The notes under the pieces: generated by a model
The model's database searches: none
Seen by the model: the letters and a program-made list of their open reading frames with translations, nothing else
What the model was told of the DNA's origin: nothing
Program-made: the position numbers and the translations under genes
Part shown: positions 38,058 to 49,656 of the stretch, piece by piece
Position numbering within the stretch: position 1 is the first letter of the stretch
Layout of the letters: every line of letters begins with the position of its first letter
DNA from: Setaria digitata
Taxonomy: Eukaryota > Nematoda > Chromadorea > Rhabditida > Setariidae
Length of the DNA: 64,000 bases
Reading direction: 5' to 3'
Assembly (NCBI GenBank): GCA_003640385.1
Contig: RCAB01000116.1
Span: forward strand, 87,693-151,692

Positions 38058-41000
38058 ATGCCTGGCAAGACGAATGGGGCATCAAATGGAACTGGTGAAA
38101 GGTCGTTTGTCAATTTCGATCCGGAAGATCCGGAATACATCAAAGAGTTGCAAAGGCCAGCAGCTATTAAGGTTTTACTTTTTTCTTGCTATCGATAATT
38201 TAATTTGTTAGAATGATTTATCATTTATCATCAGATGACGTCGTACGTTTCGTTCGCATGCAATTTATTAGTGACATTCTACTGGAAGTAAAATTTAATA
38301 AAATCCTTGAACTTTAGTTCAGTGCACTTCTTGGAAGAGTTGTGTTCATATGTGTGAATGTTTATACTTGTTTGTCTACATCTGTATAACTGTGTTTTCA
38401 TCTCTGATTTAACAGTAGAATAGTATTAGTGCTACCGTTGCCGAAGCAAGATAGTACTGTAATTACTTGTAGGAAGATTTGTCCGAAATGGAAAGGCGAA
38501 AACGGGTGCAAGAAGTGTTAGAATCGAAAAGTTTCTGCAGGGAACTGGAGGAATTGATCAAGCAAGAGAGTGAAAGTCACAAAAGTGACCCGGATCACTT
38601 GAAAACATTGCAGCGACTTTCCGAACTCACTCTTCCTCATGGCCAAATTGCAGGATCCAGTCTACATAATATTGGTAATTCCTGCAAAGTGTTGTACTTT
38701 GTGTTCTGACTAATGGAAAACGGTCCTGTAGAACACCGGAAAACAGCGATACGCCGTTTGATTATGGACTTTAAATTATGAAAAGTTGATTCCTCGATTG
38801 GTTATACAATGGAATTTTATTTTTACCCCTTTACATTTTCATAGCCTCCATATCGTTTGCTCGTATGATATGATCAATTTGTAAGGAGTTGGAGCTGTGT
38901 TACCCATTGCCGATCTCAAAGGGAACGATAATTACACGCGGGCTGAAAAAATGTTCAGGAATAAATTAGCGTCACTTTATCGTCTAGTGGATCTTTTTCA
39001 ATGGTCACAGGGAATTTACAATCACATAACAGTAAGAATTTTTATTTTTTATTGAGGATATGGAAGAAGTATTGAGATGTTTCTAATAGAGTAAAGTATG
39101 CGGAAGTTCAATGGTCTTATTGGTAATTTGACTTTTCTGAAATGAGTGTGCTATTATAATGATTATTAGTAACTGCTGGATTTTTTCCCGATTATTATAT
39201 TCTTTAAGATCGTTACTTAATTCCTTATAGCTTGATACAAATTCATCATCTTACCAAAGCAGCGTTAATCATTTAATTGTTGCTGATCGATAGTTGATAC
39301 CATCTTAGTGATTTGAGAAAAATAGTAAAAATTTTTTAATGGTTTTCAGTTGAAGTTGCCGGATTCAGAAGAGTTACTGATCAACCCTTTTGGGTTATTA
39401 TACCATGAAATTACAGCTAGTTCGCTGATAAAAATCAATATGAATGGTGAAATTATTGATCGTGGTTCCACCAAATTAGGAATTAATCAAGTACATACCT
39501 CTTTATCGCTTATATCTCCGTTTTCTTATTGTTGTTGTGGCTGATAATTAATGACTTTCTTGTTATTAAACTAACAGAAAGCTAATCGTTATCAGGCAGG
39601 CTATGTCTTGCACGCAGCAATCCATAAAGCACGTCCTGATGTAAGGTGCGTATTGCACATGCATACTGCTGTTGTTTCTGCAATATCATCGATGAAATGC
39701 GGTCTTTTACCACTATCTCAGGAAGCAATGATTATTGGTCCTGTAGGTTATCATGACTACCAGGTATCTTTTATTATGCATTTAGATGATTTGAATTGAG
39801 GTTACTCATTCCTGATGATCCTTCATGAAACAACTGGTATTTTAATGTTATATTCAAACTATTTAATTAGTGATACTTCGAAATCAAAATGTTCCTTTCG
39901 ATATTCTTACATTCTTTTACCGAGGAAAGTTTCTGTACTGTTCTTGCTCCATCTGGTTTTTGCATCAGATTGCTTAATCCTCAAAATTCAAAATTTTCAG
40001 GGTATATTGGATGATGAATCTGAAATGGAATCAATCGTTAAAGATCTTGGCGATACAAACGTAAGTTTCAAAAAATTGTTCTTGTTTTTGTTTTTGATGG
40101 AGCGAAAACTAATGTCCAGCGTTATGGCCAAATTTACCCATTGGGGCATAAGTTTAGGATATTGCTGGAACGCTTATGCATATCAGATAATATCGGACAT
40201 GTAATCCAGGCATTTTGCTTTGGGCAAGTCTTTTCAACTTAGTCTTCTGAGCTTACGCAGATGTCCTTAACAACCAAATGAATAGCCGTCTTATTTTATT
40301 AGACGCTAAGCGGGTGCATGCGATGTCTATCTTTTGTTGCTGAGTCATTCAAAATTAAAAAAAAAAAAAAAAAAAAAATGTAATCAATATCATCGAAAGG
40401 CCATCTGGTTATAGACATTTATGTGATGATTTAAGTTGCATTTGAAGTTATTAATTTTCCCCGTGTCAAAATATTATACCTGGAATGTGGTTTTCTTGTC
40501 GTGCATGCTTTCTTCTTTTTTTTTTCACGATGGGATGCTTGCTTATTTTGGAGTGGAATGTTTGAAAAGAAGTTTTAGGTGATGTTATTACGAAGTCATG
40601 GATTTGTAGCATGTGGTGAATCGGTTGAGGACGCTCTCCATCTTGCTTTCAATACGGTTATCGCTTGTGAGACTCAGGCACGCCTAGCTTGTTGTGTTCC
40701 TTACATGAGTAATGGTGGTAATACCAGTAATAATCTTTCGGAGAATCTAGATATTTTTTGAAAAATTCTGAATTGCTTCGTCTGTTATAGTTAATTTTCG
40801 TCATCGTTAGAAAGTCCCATTCCAAAACTACCATACAGAAGAAAACACTTTTCTGAAGTAGAAATGTTTAGTTTTTTCTCATGAAGAACTGATAAAGGCC
40901 TTAACAGTAAGTACGCTTACACGATAGGGATGTGTTTGCAGACCACATGGGAAGACTTATAATTAACAATTTTAATTTGATGAGCATCAAATTTAACAAT

Positions 41001-43173
41001 CAGTATGCATGTCATATTTTTGTTTTACTGAATTTTGCTTTTCTTGTATTTTGCCACTATTTTGTTTTGTAAATGTTGCATTCTAGATGGGATTTCAAAT
41101 TTTTGTTTGTGCTGATAGTAAGTGCTGTGTTTGATCTTGAACCTTTGATGTTGGTTTCTGATATGAGGTGTTTTTGAAATTTCAGACACTTTTTATCTGT
41201 TTATTATTTGGTGTTGTTTTTACCCTCCATCGTATTCATGATTGCTGCTTGTAAGTTATTATTTTGACTTGGTAGTTAGTGCATGTTTTTTTTTTTCTGG
41301 CACCAGGTTTTGGACCTTATGTTCTAGCTCAATTTTAAAATAATTCTACTCACTCTTTAGCGTATATGCATTGCTGTTACTGTGATTCAAGTATGGTCCA
41401 TTTTTATACGTTCTGTTTGATTTACATTTTCAAAATGGAATGTAAAGGTACTGTTCATATATTAAGAAATATGGACAGTTCATAATTATTTGTTTACAGA
41501 AATAATTTTTTATATATTTATTAATAACGTCTTAAATTATCAATATTTCAAAAGTTCTTCTTATATAGATGCCGCAGTAATACACTTCAGGTCCTTATAT
41601 TACGCACAAATGGATATTTGGTATGCTGTGAAACAGTGGAAGAGGCGGTGTATGTGATAAGAAACTTAGTTACAGCTTGCGATCATCAGGTTCAATCAGT
41701 TTCTTATGTTTAAAGCTGTTAAGTTGTAAGTAAAAGACAATATTAGATTTTTGAATTGAAATGTCTCAAGTTTACGATTATTTTTGTTTTTGCGGTTGTG
41801 TGATTGTTGTTCTTATTCTCTGTGTCCCTGGAACTCTCAAATTTAATTAGTTTCAAGTTTAATTGGAGTTTATTTCTTGTTGTTCATCGACATTGTATGA
41901 CACCATACAGCATCTAACTACAACATTTATTATGTTCGGATTCTCTTCTATTTTTATGGTTCTGTTTGTTTAGTTAATTAGCTTTGATATTGTAAAGTTC
42001 ACCGTAATCCCATGTGGTTTGCTTCCATTCTGCGATTTTATATACTGTTGTGTACTATTTTAGATGAACTAAGTATAATGTTTCTTAAAACTTATTTTAG
42101 ATTAGAGCTGCAAGAGCTGGTATTGAAAATCTTGTAATACCAGATGAAAAGGCCGTTGAAAGAGTATATAAAACAGCTAGAAAAGGAGGCAGGTGGTTTT
42201 GTTACATATTTTATTTCTAGTTTTTTAAATTTTCTCTATAAAGTATATATATAAATTATTCATGTTTAGGCGGTGGTGTTGATCGTAGTGGTGCAAAAGA
42301 TGCGGAGGGAAAACAAATTAATTGGAGGATCGGTGAATTAGAATGGGAAGCATGGATGCGTGTACTTGATAATGCGGTACGTATCTGCCATCATACGTAT
42401 TACCAAATTTGAAATTATGGTGGTGGAAAATTAGATTTTCACGTTTTTATTTGTACTATCATTCGAATTCATAATCTTCTGCATTTAACTCACTTTTACT
42501 TAAAAGCATCCCTTTTCATTTATATTGCTGTGTCTTGGTGTTTTCAGGGATATCGAACAGGTCATATCTATCGACAACCCCTTCTTCGTTCGAGGACACT
42601 TCCTTCATCTACAAATAATCAAAACGATGTCGCTGTTCCACCTAGTGCTTCGTCAATTGGCACCGTGAGATGAAATTTATATTTGAAGTCCATCCTTAAT
42701 TTCCAGACGAAATTTGCAAATTTATTTCAGTCTTTTTGGAATAAAACTATCGTTATGATTGATAAAGTCTAGTTTAATTTAACACTGTAGATCATAGAGT
42801 CAAAAGAAAGTTATGGTCCAACTTCCTTATGACTTTCCTAAATATATAATCTAAATCCGACATAACTGGAACTTTTCTCGAAACTGAGTATTCGAGGCAG
42901 CTTTACTCTTATAGTGTGGCGTCACAACTTCTATTAATATTAATTTTATTTTATTTAGTCTAAAGGTCTACTTATATTTAAGATTGTATTTAAGGTGGAT
43001 GAATCAGATTATGAATCGGTGACTGCGCATAAAATGGCACTGTTGCGTAAGGAGCAGGAGCGTTCTCGGTGGTTGAATTCGCCTAATGCATATCAGAAAA
43101 TCGAAATATTAGAAACAGGGACCAATAATCCAAAGCGGATTACAAAGGTATTTTCCCTACTCATGGCTTTTAG

Positions 43174-43204
<31 letters not shown>

Positions 43205-46200
43205 GTATAGATTATTTTTTTTAGTGAATAAGTGGAAGAATTATTTTAGGTTTGTTAAGTACTAGAATATTGCAACTGGTTTTTTATTCTAAAAAATTTC
43301 TCCCTTACACAGCTTCCTTAGTACTTTTCCTTTTTATATTGTGGCATATGGGATGTGCTTTATCCCCTGACTAGCTGGAAAAAAGTTTCGTTTTTCGTTA
43401 CAGTGGGTACAAGATGTTGGCTCACCGTCTCAAAGTGGAACACCAGTAAAAATCTCGTCGCCGCATCAATTCAGTCCTTTCTCTGCCAATCCAAAGGAAT
43501 TCAAAGAAAAGCAGAAAGCAATCAAAGAAAATCGTCGATTGGGCACAACTTCAGCGGGTCCACAATCCCAAATTTTGGATGGGGTTACTTATGAAGAGAT
43601 CGCACAGATACGAGCGGTGCGTTTTCTTAATTTTCTAAAATACTTTAAAATTAATTGTTATTTTTAATTATTATGCTTTTTAATCGATATTTTGGGACTG
43701 GTGTGAAATTGTTCCATTTTCTGAGCTTTATGAGGGATTAGTTTTGTAAGGCAATAGTTTCTATTTACTTGTGTTGTTTTCTTAGGTAATTTAACTCTTT
43801 GGGCCAGTTTTTATCAATTAATCTTGTCATATAGGATGTAGAAACCAGTGATATGGGTCAGGCGGATCGCGTGGTTATTATCGGTACTGCCAGTAAGGGT
43901 ATAATTGATCGGCAGCATCAGCATAATGCGCAGGTATATCTTTGAATTACAGTCCAGGAGAATAAATACGTTGCAGTTAAAATTAATAAATTAGTAATGT
44001 AACTATGTCTTAGAATTTGCATGCAAACCAAAAGGGGAAATGTAGGATTTTTTAATAAGTGTATTTAACGGAGAATAAGGGTTCGACTCCGGAGAGGGAA
44101 TGTGAGAAGCGGCTGCCACTTACAAGGAAGGCATCAGGTGCTTAAATAACTCGCTTTCGGAATGAGGTGGTAATGATGAAAAATAATGAGACCTTTCTCC
44201 TTAAGGCCGGTTATGAAATGGGCATAATTTAACCCATTAACAAAGATCAATGAAAGGGCAAGTCTAGTGCCAGCAACCGCTGTAATTCCATCTCTCAGAG
44301 TGTAATAGTAATTGCTACAGTTAAAAATCTTGTAGTTGAATCTCCGTCTCAGGATGACTATATTCAGCTTCTATATGTGCAGTTACAGCATTCGTTCTAC
44401 TGATTTGAAAAAGTTATCTTGATTTTCTTGGAATTGGGTACATGGATATATCATTGTTGCAGGTTTACCGACAGCTGTATGCACCAAATCCATTCGCTAG
44501 TGAAACAGACGAAGATATTCAGAAGTATATGAAAGAAGTTGAGGCGAAAACTCCAAGACCAAGTTCTGCTGCTGATAGTACTGAACGCACTGCTTCTAGC
44601 CCACCATTGTATGAAAACGACAGTCCCTCTGTTGGTTGGTTTTGTTTTACTGTTATCCTTTCTGCCTATCAAGATATTTGCAGCTTATGAACAGAATCTG
44701 TCTGTGTGAAATATTTATGATAGTATATGCATTTCAGTTTGATGAATTCAGTCTCTTTTTATCATTATTGCTAGTTAATTACATCTTAACAAAGAATGGT
44801 ACTGATTTATCACTTCAGAAACAGTATCTTTGATGCAAGGAGCTCGAGAACACCGTACACGCCCTACATTTAGTGGTATGGCATCTGCTTCGATTGACGA
44901 AGAAGTAGCTGCTGCAGATTTGTCTACTGGTACTCATTCACCACCGTTTACGCAGCCTGATACCGATAGAGGTTAGTGGTTATCATGAGAACTGGACCAT
45001 GCATGTTTTATACATTGTGCTTTGGACGCATGATTGCATAATTATATGCTTTTCCCGAAGAACAGTGCAATGCAGATAGCAGTGACATCTCGTTGTGGAA
45101 TTGATGATAGTGGACAACATCATTGTTTAGTATTAGAAGGGACGAAAATCTTAAATTTATCGTAGTCACTAAATTAATTCCTACCTACCTTATGCATGGT
45201 GTGACATGTAAAAGGGTAAGGATGGGGTATACACCTTTATTATTTCAGTGAAAATTGTTGCATCCATACTAATGTAGAAAATACTATTTGGTGATTTTTA
45301 ATGAGGTTGCAGTTGGTCGGCTTACGTTGGAAACTACTTTCGATGAGTCTGATTCACCACAGAGTCGTTTTGTACGCAGTTCGCCCTTTGTGTCATCAAC
45401 ATTACCTTATCGTCAGTGCTTGTTTTTTGCTTTTTTCCGGCATTTTTTTTTTTCCATAAATTTAAAAATAGTCTATGAAATGGGTCTCAGTAGCATCTAG
45501 TAGCATTAGTGGTAAGGAATGTAAGATCTCGTCTTAGTTCAGTTACCTCCAAGTTAAGATTTTCCATATAGACAGCGTAATGGCAAGGTAATGTCAGTTC
45601 AGGGTTTTATTATCAGAAAGTAAATTGGCATAATGCCGTAATTAACGTACAAAATGTGCCGTTTTGCGGAAAACATCTTTTTAACTTGTTTTAATAGTAC
45701 AATTGAAATATATATTTGAATGTATATTTTGTTGCATGAGTTTGCGCATTTTGCATGATATTTTTCTCTTTGCAAATGAAGATGTGAATAATTTAAGAAA
45801 TGTCGGTGTATTAGAAGTTTCATTTGTTAAATTTTAAAACAAGCGAATAGAAGAAATCAGGATTTTCATGCAGTTATATTATTCATCGAGATTCACTGGA
45901 ATTAAGGAAGAGTTTGAGACTGGAAGCTATTCGAAATTTTTGATGTATGGAAACTATGTTAGGACTGAAGATCGGTTGGAATTATTGGTCTTGCCTATGG
46001 TTCTGGTTGTAGATATTATTTGTTTCTTGATCGCATGGTTGTTTGTTTGTCTTTATTTTGGGTCGCTCGTCACACGGTTATTCGCCTGATGGTGAAGCAG
46101 CACAACTGGAGCGACCAAAAACGTTGCCATCAGGAACAAAATTCACACGTAGTAAATCGGATCGTTTTGCTTCATTGCGTAAAAATTTGTTTTTCAAAAG

Positions 46201-46905
46201 TATGTTTTTTTTTTTCGAGTTCCTTTCTTTTTTCCTGTTTTCTGAGTGATCTAAAAGATATGATTCTTTGCACTGTATGATGAGATGTGTTGCCACTTGT
46301 GTGCAGATCAGACACCACGATTTTACACCTACATGGTCTTTTTGTTCACTTTTTTGGCATACATTTGCATGTCCTTCCTGAATTTTACAGCACCCCCACC
46401 TATGACTCTAAATAATATTCTTTCGATTTTGGAAGTACATGGGTGGCATGCATTATATGAATTGCATATCACTGCAGCATAAAGCTGCCATCCACAAATG
46501 TTTTGTTGGACTTTCAGGAAATGATACTGCAGTACGAAGTTCGGAATTGGCACTGTCTGATGACGAGGTGAGGTGTTGTATTTGTAGAATTCGCTACTTG
46601 ATAATTTTGAAAATTCAGTAAGACACATCACGTTCATGAGCACAAGATACTGTCTTGCACATAAGAGCAGTTGTGACCAGACTTTATTGTAGAGATTTCT
46701 GATTTCGTCGTTTATAACAACTATTTATTTATCCAAATCTAGATCTTAAGCATACAATATATGATAAAATAGCATCTAAATACATCACATGCGAAGTAAA
46801 TTATAAGGTATCACGTTGTTAAGTCAAGTTTTGCAGCTGAATCAATCGAAAGAAAGTAAAAAGAAGAAAAGGGGTTTATTCTCGTTCGGGAGGAAAAAGA
46901 AGTGA
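38058..46905 (+). CDS. add-1: Adducin
   Basis: About 19 exons join in phase to roughly 777 aa: 38058-38171, 38473-38674, 38886-39031, 39350-39490, 39596-39763, 40001-40060, 41591-41689 (or 40579-40677), 42101-42192, 42289-42376, 42548-42664, 42995-43147, 43404-43616, 43835-43933, 44463-44634, 44819-44971, 45313-45411, 46101-46199, 46518-46567 and 46837-46905. The head (residues about 30-400) is a class II aldolase-like domain: [37 protein letters not shown] and [21 protein letters not shown] all match animal adducins. The neck/tail has [16 protein letters not shown] and [13 protein letters not shown]. The last exon ends in a basic MARCKS-like peptide, [15 protein letters not shown], with a Ser placed like the PKC site of mammalian adducins. 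Adducin caps actin barbed ends and recruits spectrin to actin at the membrane cortex. An AAG acceptor at 38051-38052 just before the ATG may be a trans-splice site. AATAAA occurs at 47022-47027. The 42192/42289 junction and the 46101 acceptor are the least certain. Confidence 0.93.
40579..40761 (+). other. Adducin exon 7A: alternative copy, or alternative last exon
   Basis: After a TTTTAG acceptor, the frame [20 protein letters not shown]...ACETQ enters in the same phase as exon 7B and covers the same 33 codons (40579-40677). It then stays open as [19 protein letters not shown] up to TGA at 40759-40761. At the point where 7B ends there is CAG|GCACGC, so a matched exon end would need a rare GC donor. 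Otherwise the exon would be terminal and give a head-only adducin. The motif R.HG...GES.E.A agrees with mammalian adducin. No AATAAA was seen within about 800 bp downstream. Confidence 0.7.
41591..41689 (+). other. Adducin exon 7B: second copy of the same exon
   Basis: Acceptor TTCAG, donor CAG|GTTCAA, phase 0 at both ends, 33 codons ([20 protein letters not shown]...ACDHQ). It aligns without gaps to exon 7A with 14 of 33 identities plus many conservative changes, and VLILR.(N/H)G and VEEA fit mammalian adducin closely. Its 3' phase matches exon 8 directly, so the full-length reading uses this copy. Confidence 0.85.
43179..43204. repeat. (AT)n microsatellite in adducin intron
   Basis: About 12 AT units start some 30 bp after the exon ending at 43147. 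Confidence 0.85.
44066..44357 (+). pseudogene. Decayed 18S rRNA fragment inside an adducin intron
   Basis: About 290 nt align by eye to the 5' third of eukaryotic 18S rRNA, in order and without large gaps: ACGGAGAATAAGGGTTCGAC, TCCGGAGAGGGAATGTGAGA, CCAAGGAAGGCAGCAGG (here ACAAGGAAGGCATCAGG), AAAAATAATGAGACC, AAGGCCGGTTAT, GGGCAAGTCTAGTGCCAGCA and GTTAAAAATCTTGTAGTTG. The nearly invariant 530-loop reads GCCAGCAACCGCTGTAATTC instead of GCCAGCAGCCGCGGTAATTC, so it cannot be a working rRNA. It lies wholly in the intron between 43933 and 44463, in the sense of the host gene. Confidence 0.92.
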
Positions 46906-46981
46906 ATTTTTAAAAAATGCTCTTGGATCTTCATTTCGTCTTTTACACTGGTATTGTTAATGCTCACTGATTTATCAGCTC

Positions 46982-47025
<44 letters not shown>

Positions 47026-49656
47026 AATTAAGGGAGTTGTAGTGGTGTTGGTTTCCTTCTTCTCTACGTACACACACATCCATTCATTCGAATCATTTTA
47101 ACACATTGTATGTGTTCTCTTCGCTATCCTTTTCTTATTAATATTCCGCAGAACGGTATATTTCAAGGGGTTTTATGGAAAAAGTTTTTTGTTTTAAATA
47201 TCCATATCATACTACCCATAAATCACTACTATCAAGTTTACGGTATAGGTTTTCGAATATTTGATATATTTCATATGTTAGGTTTGTATCGAAAGTACGT
47301 GGTCCATTAGTATTTTCTTTCGCAATTTAAAAATTTATGGTTGAAGTTGAGTGATGAAACGACTATGATATTTATATATTTTAGGCATATACCATAGTGG
47401 TCACTGGTCAACAACAGTTTGACTGTTGTCAGAAGTATACGTTCGTTTTTTTTTTTTTTTTTTGGTTCAGTGACGAAATACATATTCACCTGTTGATGTT
47501 GGGAAGAGAATGAAACGCACTGTAATACGCTTGTGAACAGACAATCAGTGTAGGAGCCGATTTCACTTTCAGTATATTGAACTTGCTCTGAATCAAAGTT
47601 TTCAAATTATTCTATTATGGGATAATTTTGTTGCTATGTTGACTGATTGTCTCTTCATTCATTGTATTTTTATCTCTGCAGCCGTTTATTATTGGCCTAG
47701 AAAAATTTATTTTATTTTTCTGCAACAATGTTTGGTCTCTTTTGCTTTTTAAAACATCATATTTATTACTATTTGGGAATGCTTGTTAATTGGTGTCCAG
47801 GACTTCATTTCGCTTGCAAAATTTTCTCTATCATAGATAGCCTGATAATATGGCTTCTTTGATTTTGCCACTATTTCTCAATTAGGGCAAAATTTTGCTA
47901 TAATCTGGTGATGGTTTTTCCTTGGATACCCGAAGTTTTGCTGTTACATCCTGAAAGTAGTTTCTGACCACAGGTTCTTTCTGTGGTTATCAATCATTTC
48001 AGCTATGTATTGGCTTCCTATTGATCTGGTTTATTTTTTCGTTCTCATTTTAAGTTCTTTCCACATACCCAATGAAAGATTACATAACCGATATAACATG
48101 AAACAAATCTTTAAGTAAAAAAATGACCTGAAATGGTGCGATATATTGTTCCACTTCCGATCATTCCAGTAAGCATCGTTTTTATTTTAGGCTGGTGGAT
48201 TTCCACTTTTCTATTTTTCATCCTGTCGATGGAATTCAAATTTTAGTTTGTGGAAATTTCCAAAGAGGAGACACCTCTGGATTAGCAATTTTTCTTGTTT
48301 GTCCTGTCGTTTTAGCATCCTGCTGTTGTTTCACCACCTTACCGTGTCATTTAGATAGTATTTATAAAAATACATATGTCAGTTCCGTTCAGATTGCTAT
48401 CACTTCTGTTCATTCATAAATAATTTCTAATTTTTGTTTGTTCATTGTTTTATGAATATTTATGAGTGTTTGCTTACTACTTTGCTTGGATTTGAAAGCG
48501 GTTTGGATTTTTCGCACACTCATTTCCAGCCTGGTTCATGAATCCACACCATATTACGGGTCTTGAGATTTTCTGTAGTAGCTCTTCGAATTTCGGTTTG
48601 ACATTTGAAAATTAGAGACTTATTTTTAAACATGACTTGTTTTGTTTAGCTTCTTTGTATTATTTTAAATTCTGTTTTTCGTTCTTAAACATGCTCGTCA
48701 AGTGTTGAAGCGTTGGCTTTGTGATGATTGTTTCAATTAGAACTGCCGGTGATTTTTGTTCTTTAAAGTGGCAAGCAAGAATTTATTCCCATACACGACA
48801 AATACTTTGTAATATGGGCATAATGAAGCACATTATGTGGTGTAGTTTCAGAGACCATATTGTGGGTAATTTTTTCTTTTTTTTTTTTTTTTTTTTTTTC
48901 AAAGAAGTTTAATTTGTTAAACTGATTTAATTATAGGCAAAAATTTCTTTTCAATGCTTTTCTCGTTGTTTTCTGTTCTAGAATTTTCCCGTGCTGAGTT
49001 TTCAGAATGAAGGAGCAATGGTTTATGAGGGTTTTTTTTTTTTTGGAAAAGTGAACCATTTTTCCAGTAATAGTTGATGATACTGATGCTGAATGTTTCA
49101 TCTGTGTTTGTTTTAGTATAGGATTTCTGGAAACATAGAGCAAAAAAGTGTAACAGCTCTTTATAGGGTAGTCGCTAGAAAGTTGCACAAGTGGTGTCAG
49201 GTTTTTTTTTTTTTTTTTTTTTTCATTTCTGTCGCAATTTATCTTGCTTAACTGTTCTGGCTTATAAAAAATGATTAGTTTGTGGAGTGTCGCTCAACAG
49301 AAGTAATGTTCGTTGTATCGAATAGAATCTGCTGATAAATACAGTACATCGTTATATTCAGAGGATACAATAGTAATAGTAGGTGACCTGACCTTATTCG
49401 ATCTGTCTAAGTTCTGACTGTTTATTTATGTTGTAGGATCGAAGGGGATGGGACAGTTTACAAATGTTATGCTCCATTCCTGAAGGATTATTCAATTTAA
49501 CGTAAATAAAGTGTTATCTTGAAGTTGGGTTAAGCAATTTACGGTTTACAGAATTTAAAGATTCGGGAAGAGTATGATGGTATTTGTACGGTAGTATGCT
49601 AAAAGAGTTTAGGAAATGTTTGAGCGTTATGACAAATCGCACAAGTGAAAGAAACG
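46906..49656. other. Spacer between adducin and the BORCS7-like gene
   Basis: No supported gene. It contains T runs (46981-47019, 47444-47463, 48870-48899, 49201-49223), the adducin AATAAA at 47022-47027 and T-rich sequence. The open frames at 48195-48419 and 48931-49188 show no family features. Confidence 0.5.

Noticed and set aside
40579..41689. Both adducin exons 7A and 7B included in one transcript
   Set aside because: That would repeat a core element of the aldolase-like fold, and 7A lacks a GT donor at the needed place; alternative use is more likely.
44091..44102. GGTTCGACTCC, similar to a tRNA B box
   Set aside because: It belongs to the 18S-derived segment, where this motif is a normal 18S sequence; no A box or cloverleaf surrounds it.
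44451..44672. Reverse-strand frame of 73 codons
   Set aside because: It is a shadow of adducin exon 14 and its donor region.
46013..46097. Adducin exon extending upstream into the [13 protein letters not shown] frame
   Set aside because: No AG acceptor gives the right phase there; the first in-phase acceptors are before 46098 and 46101.
46078..46296. Reverse-strand frame of 72 codons
   Set aside because: It overlaps the adducin exon at 46101-46199 and has no independent support.
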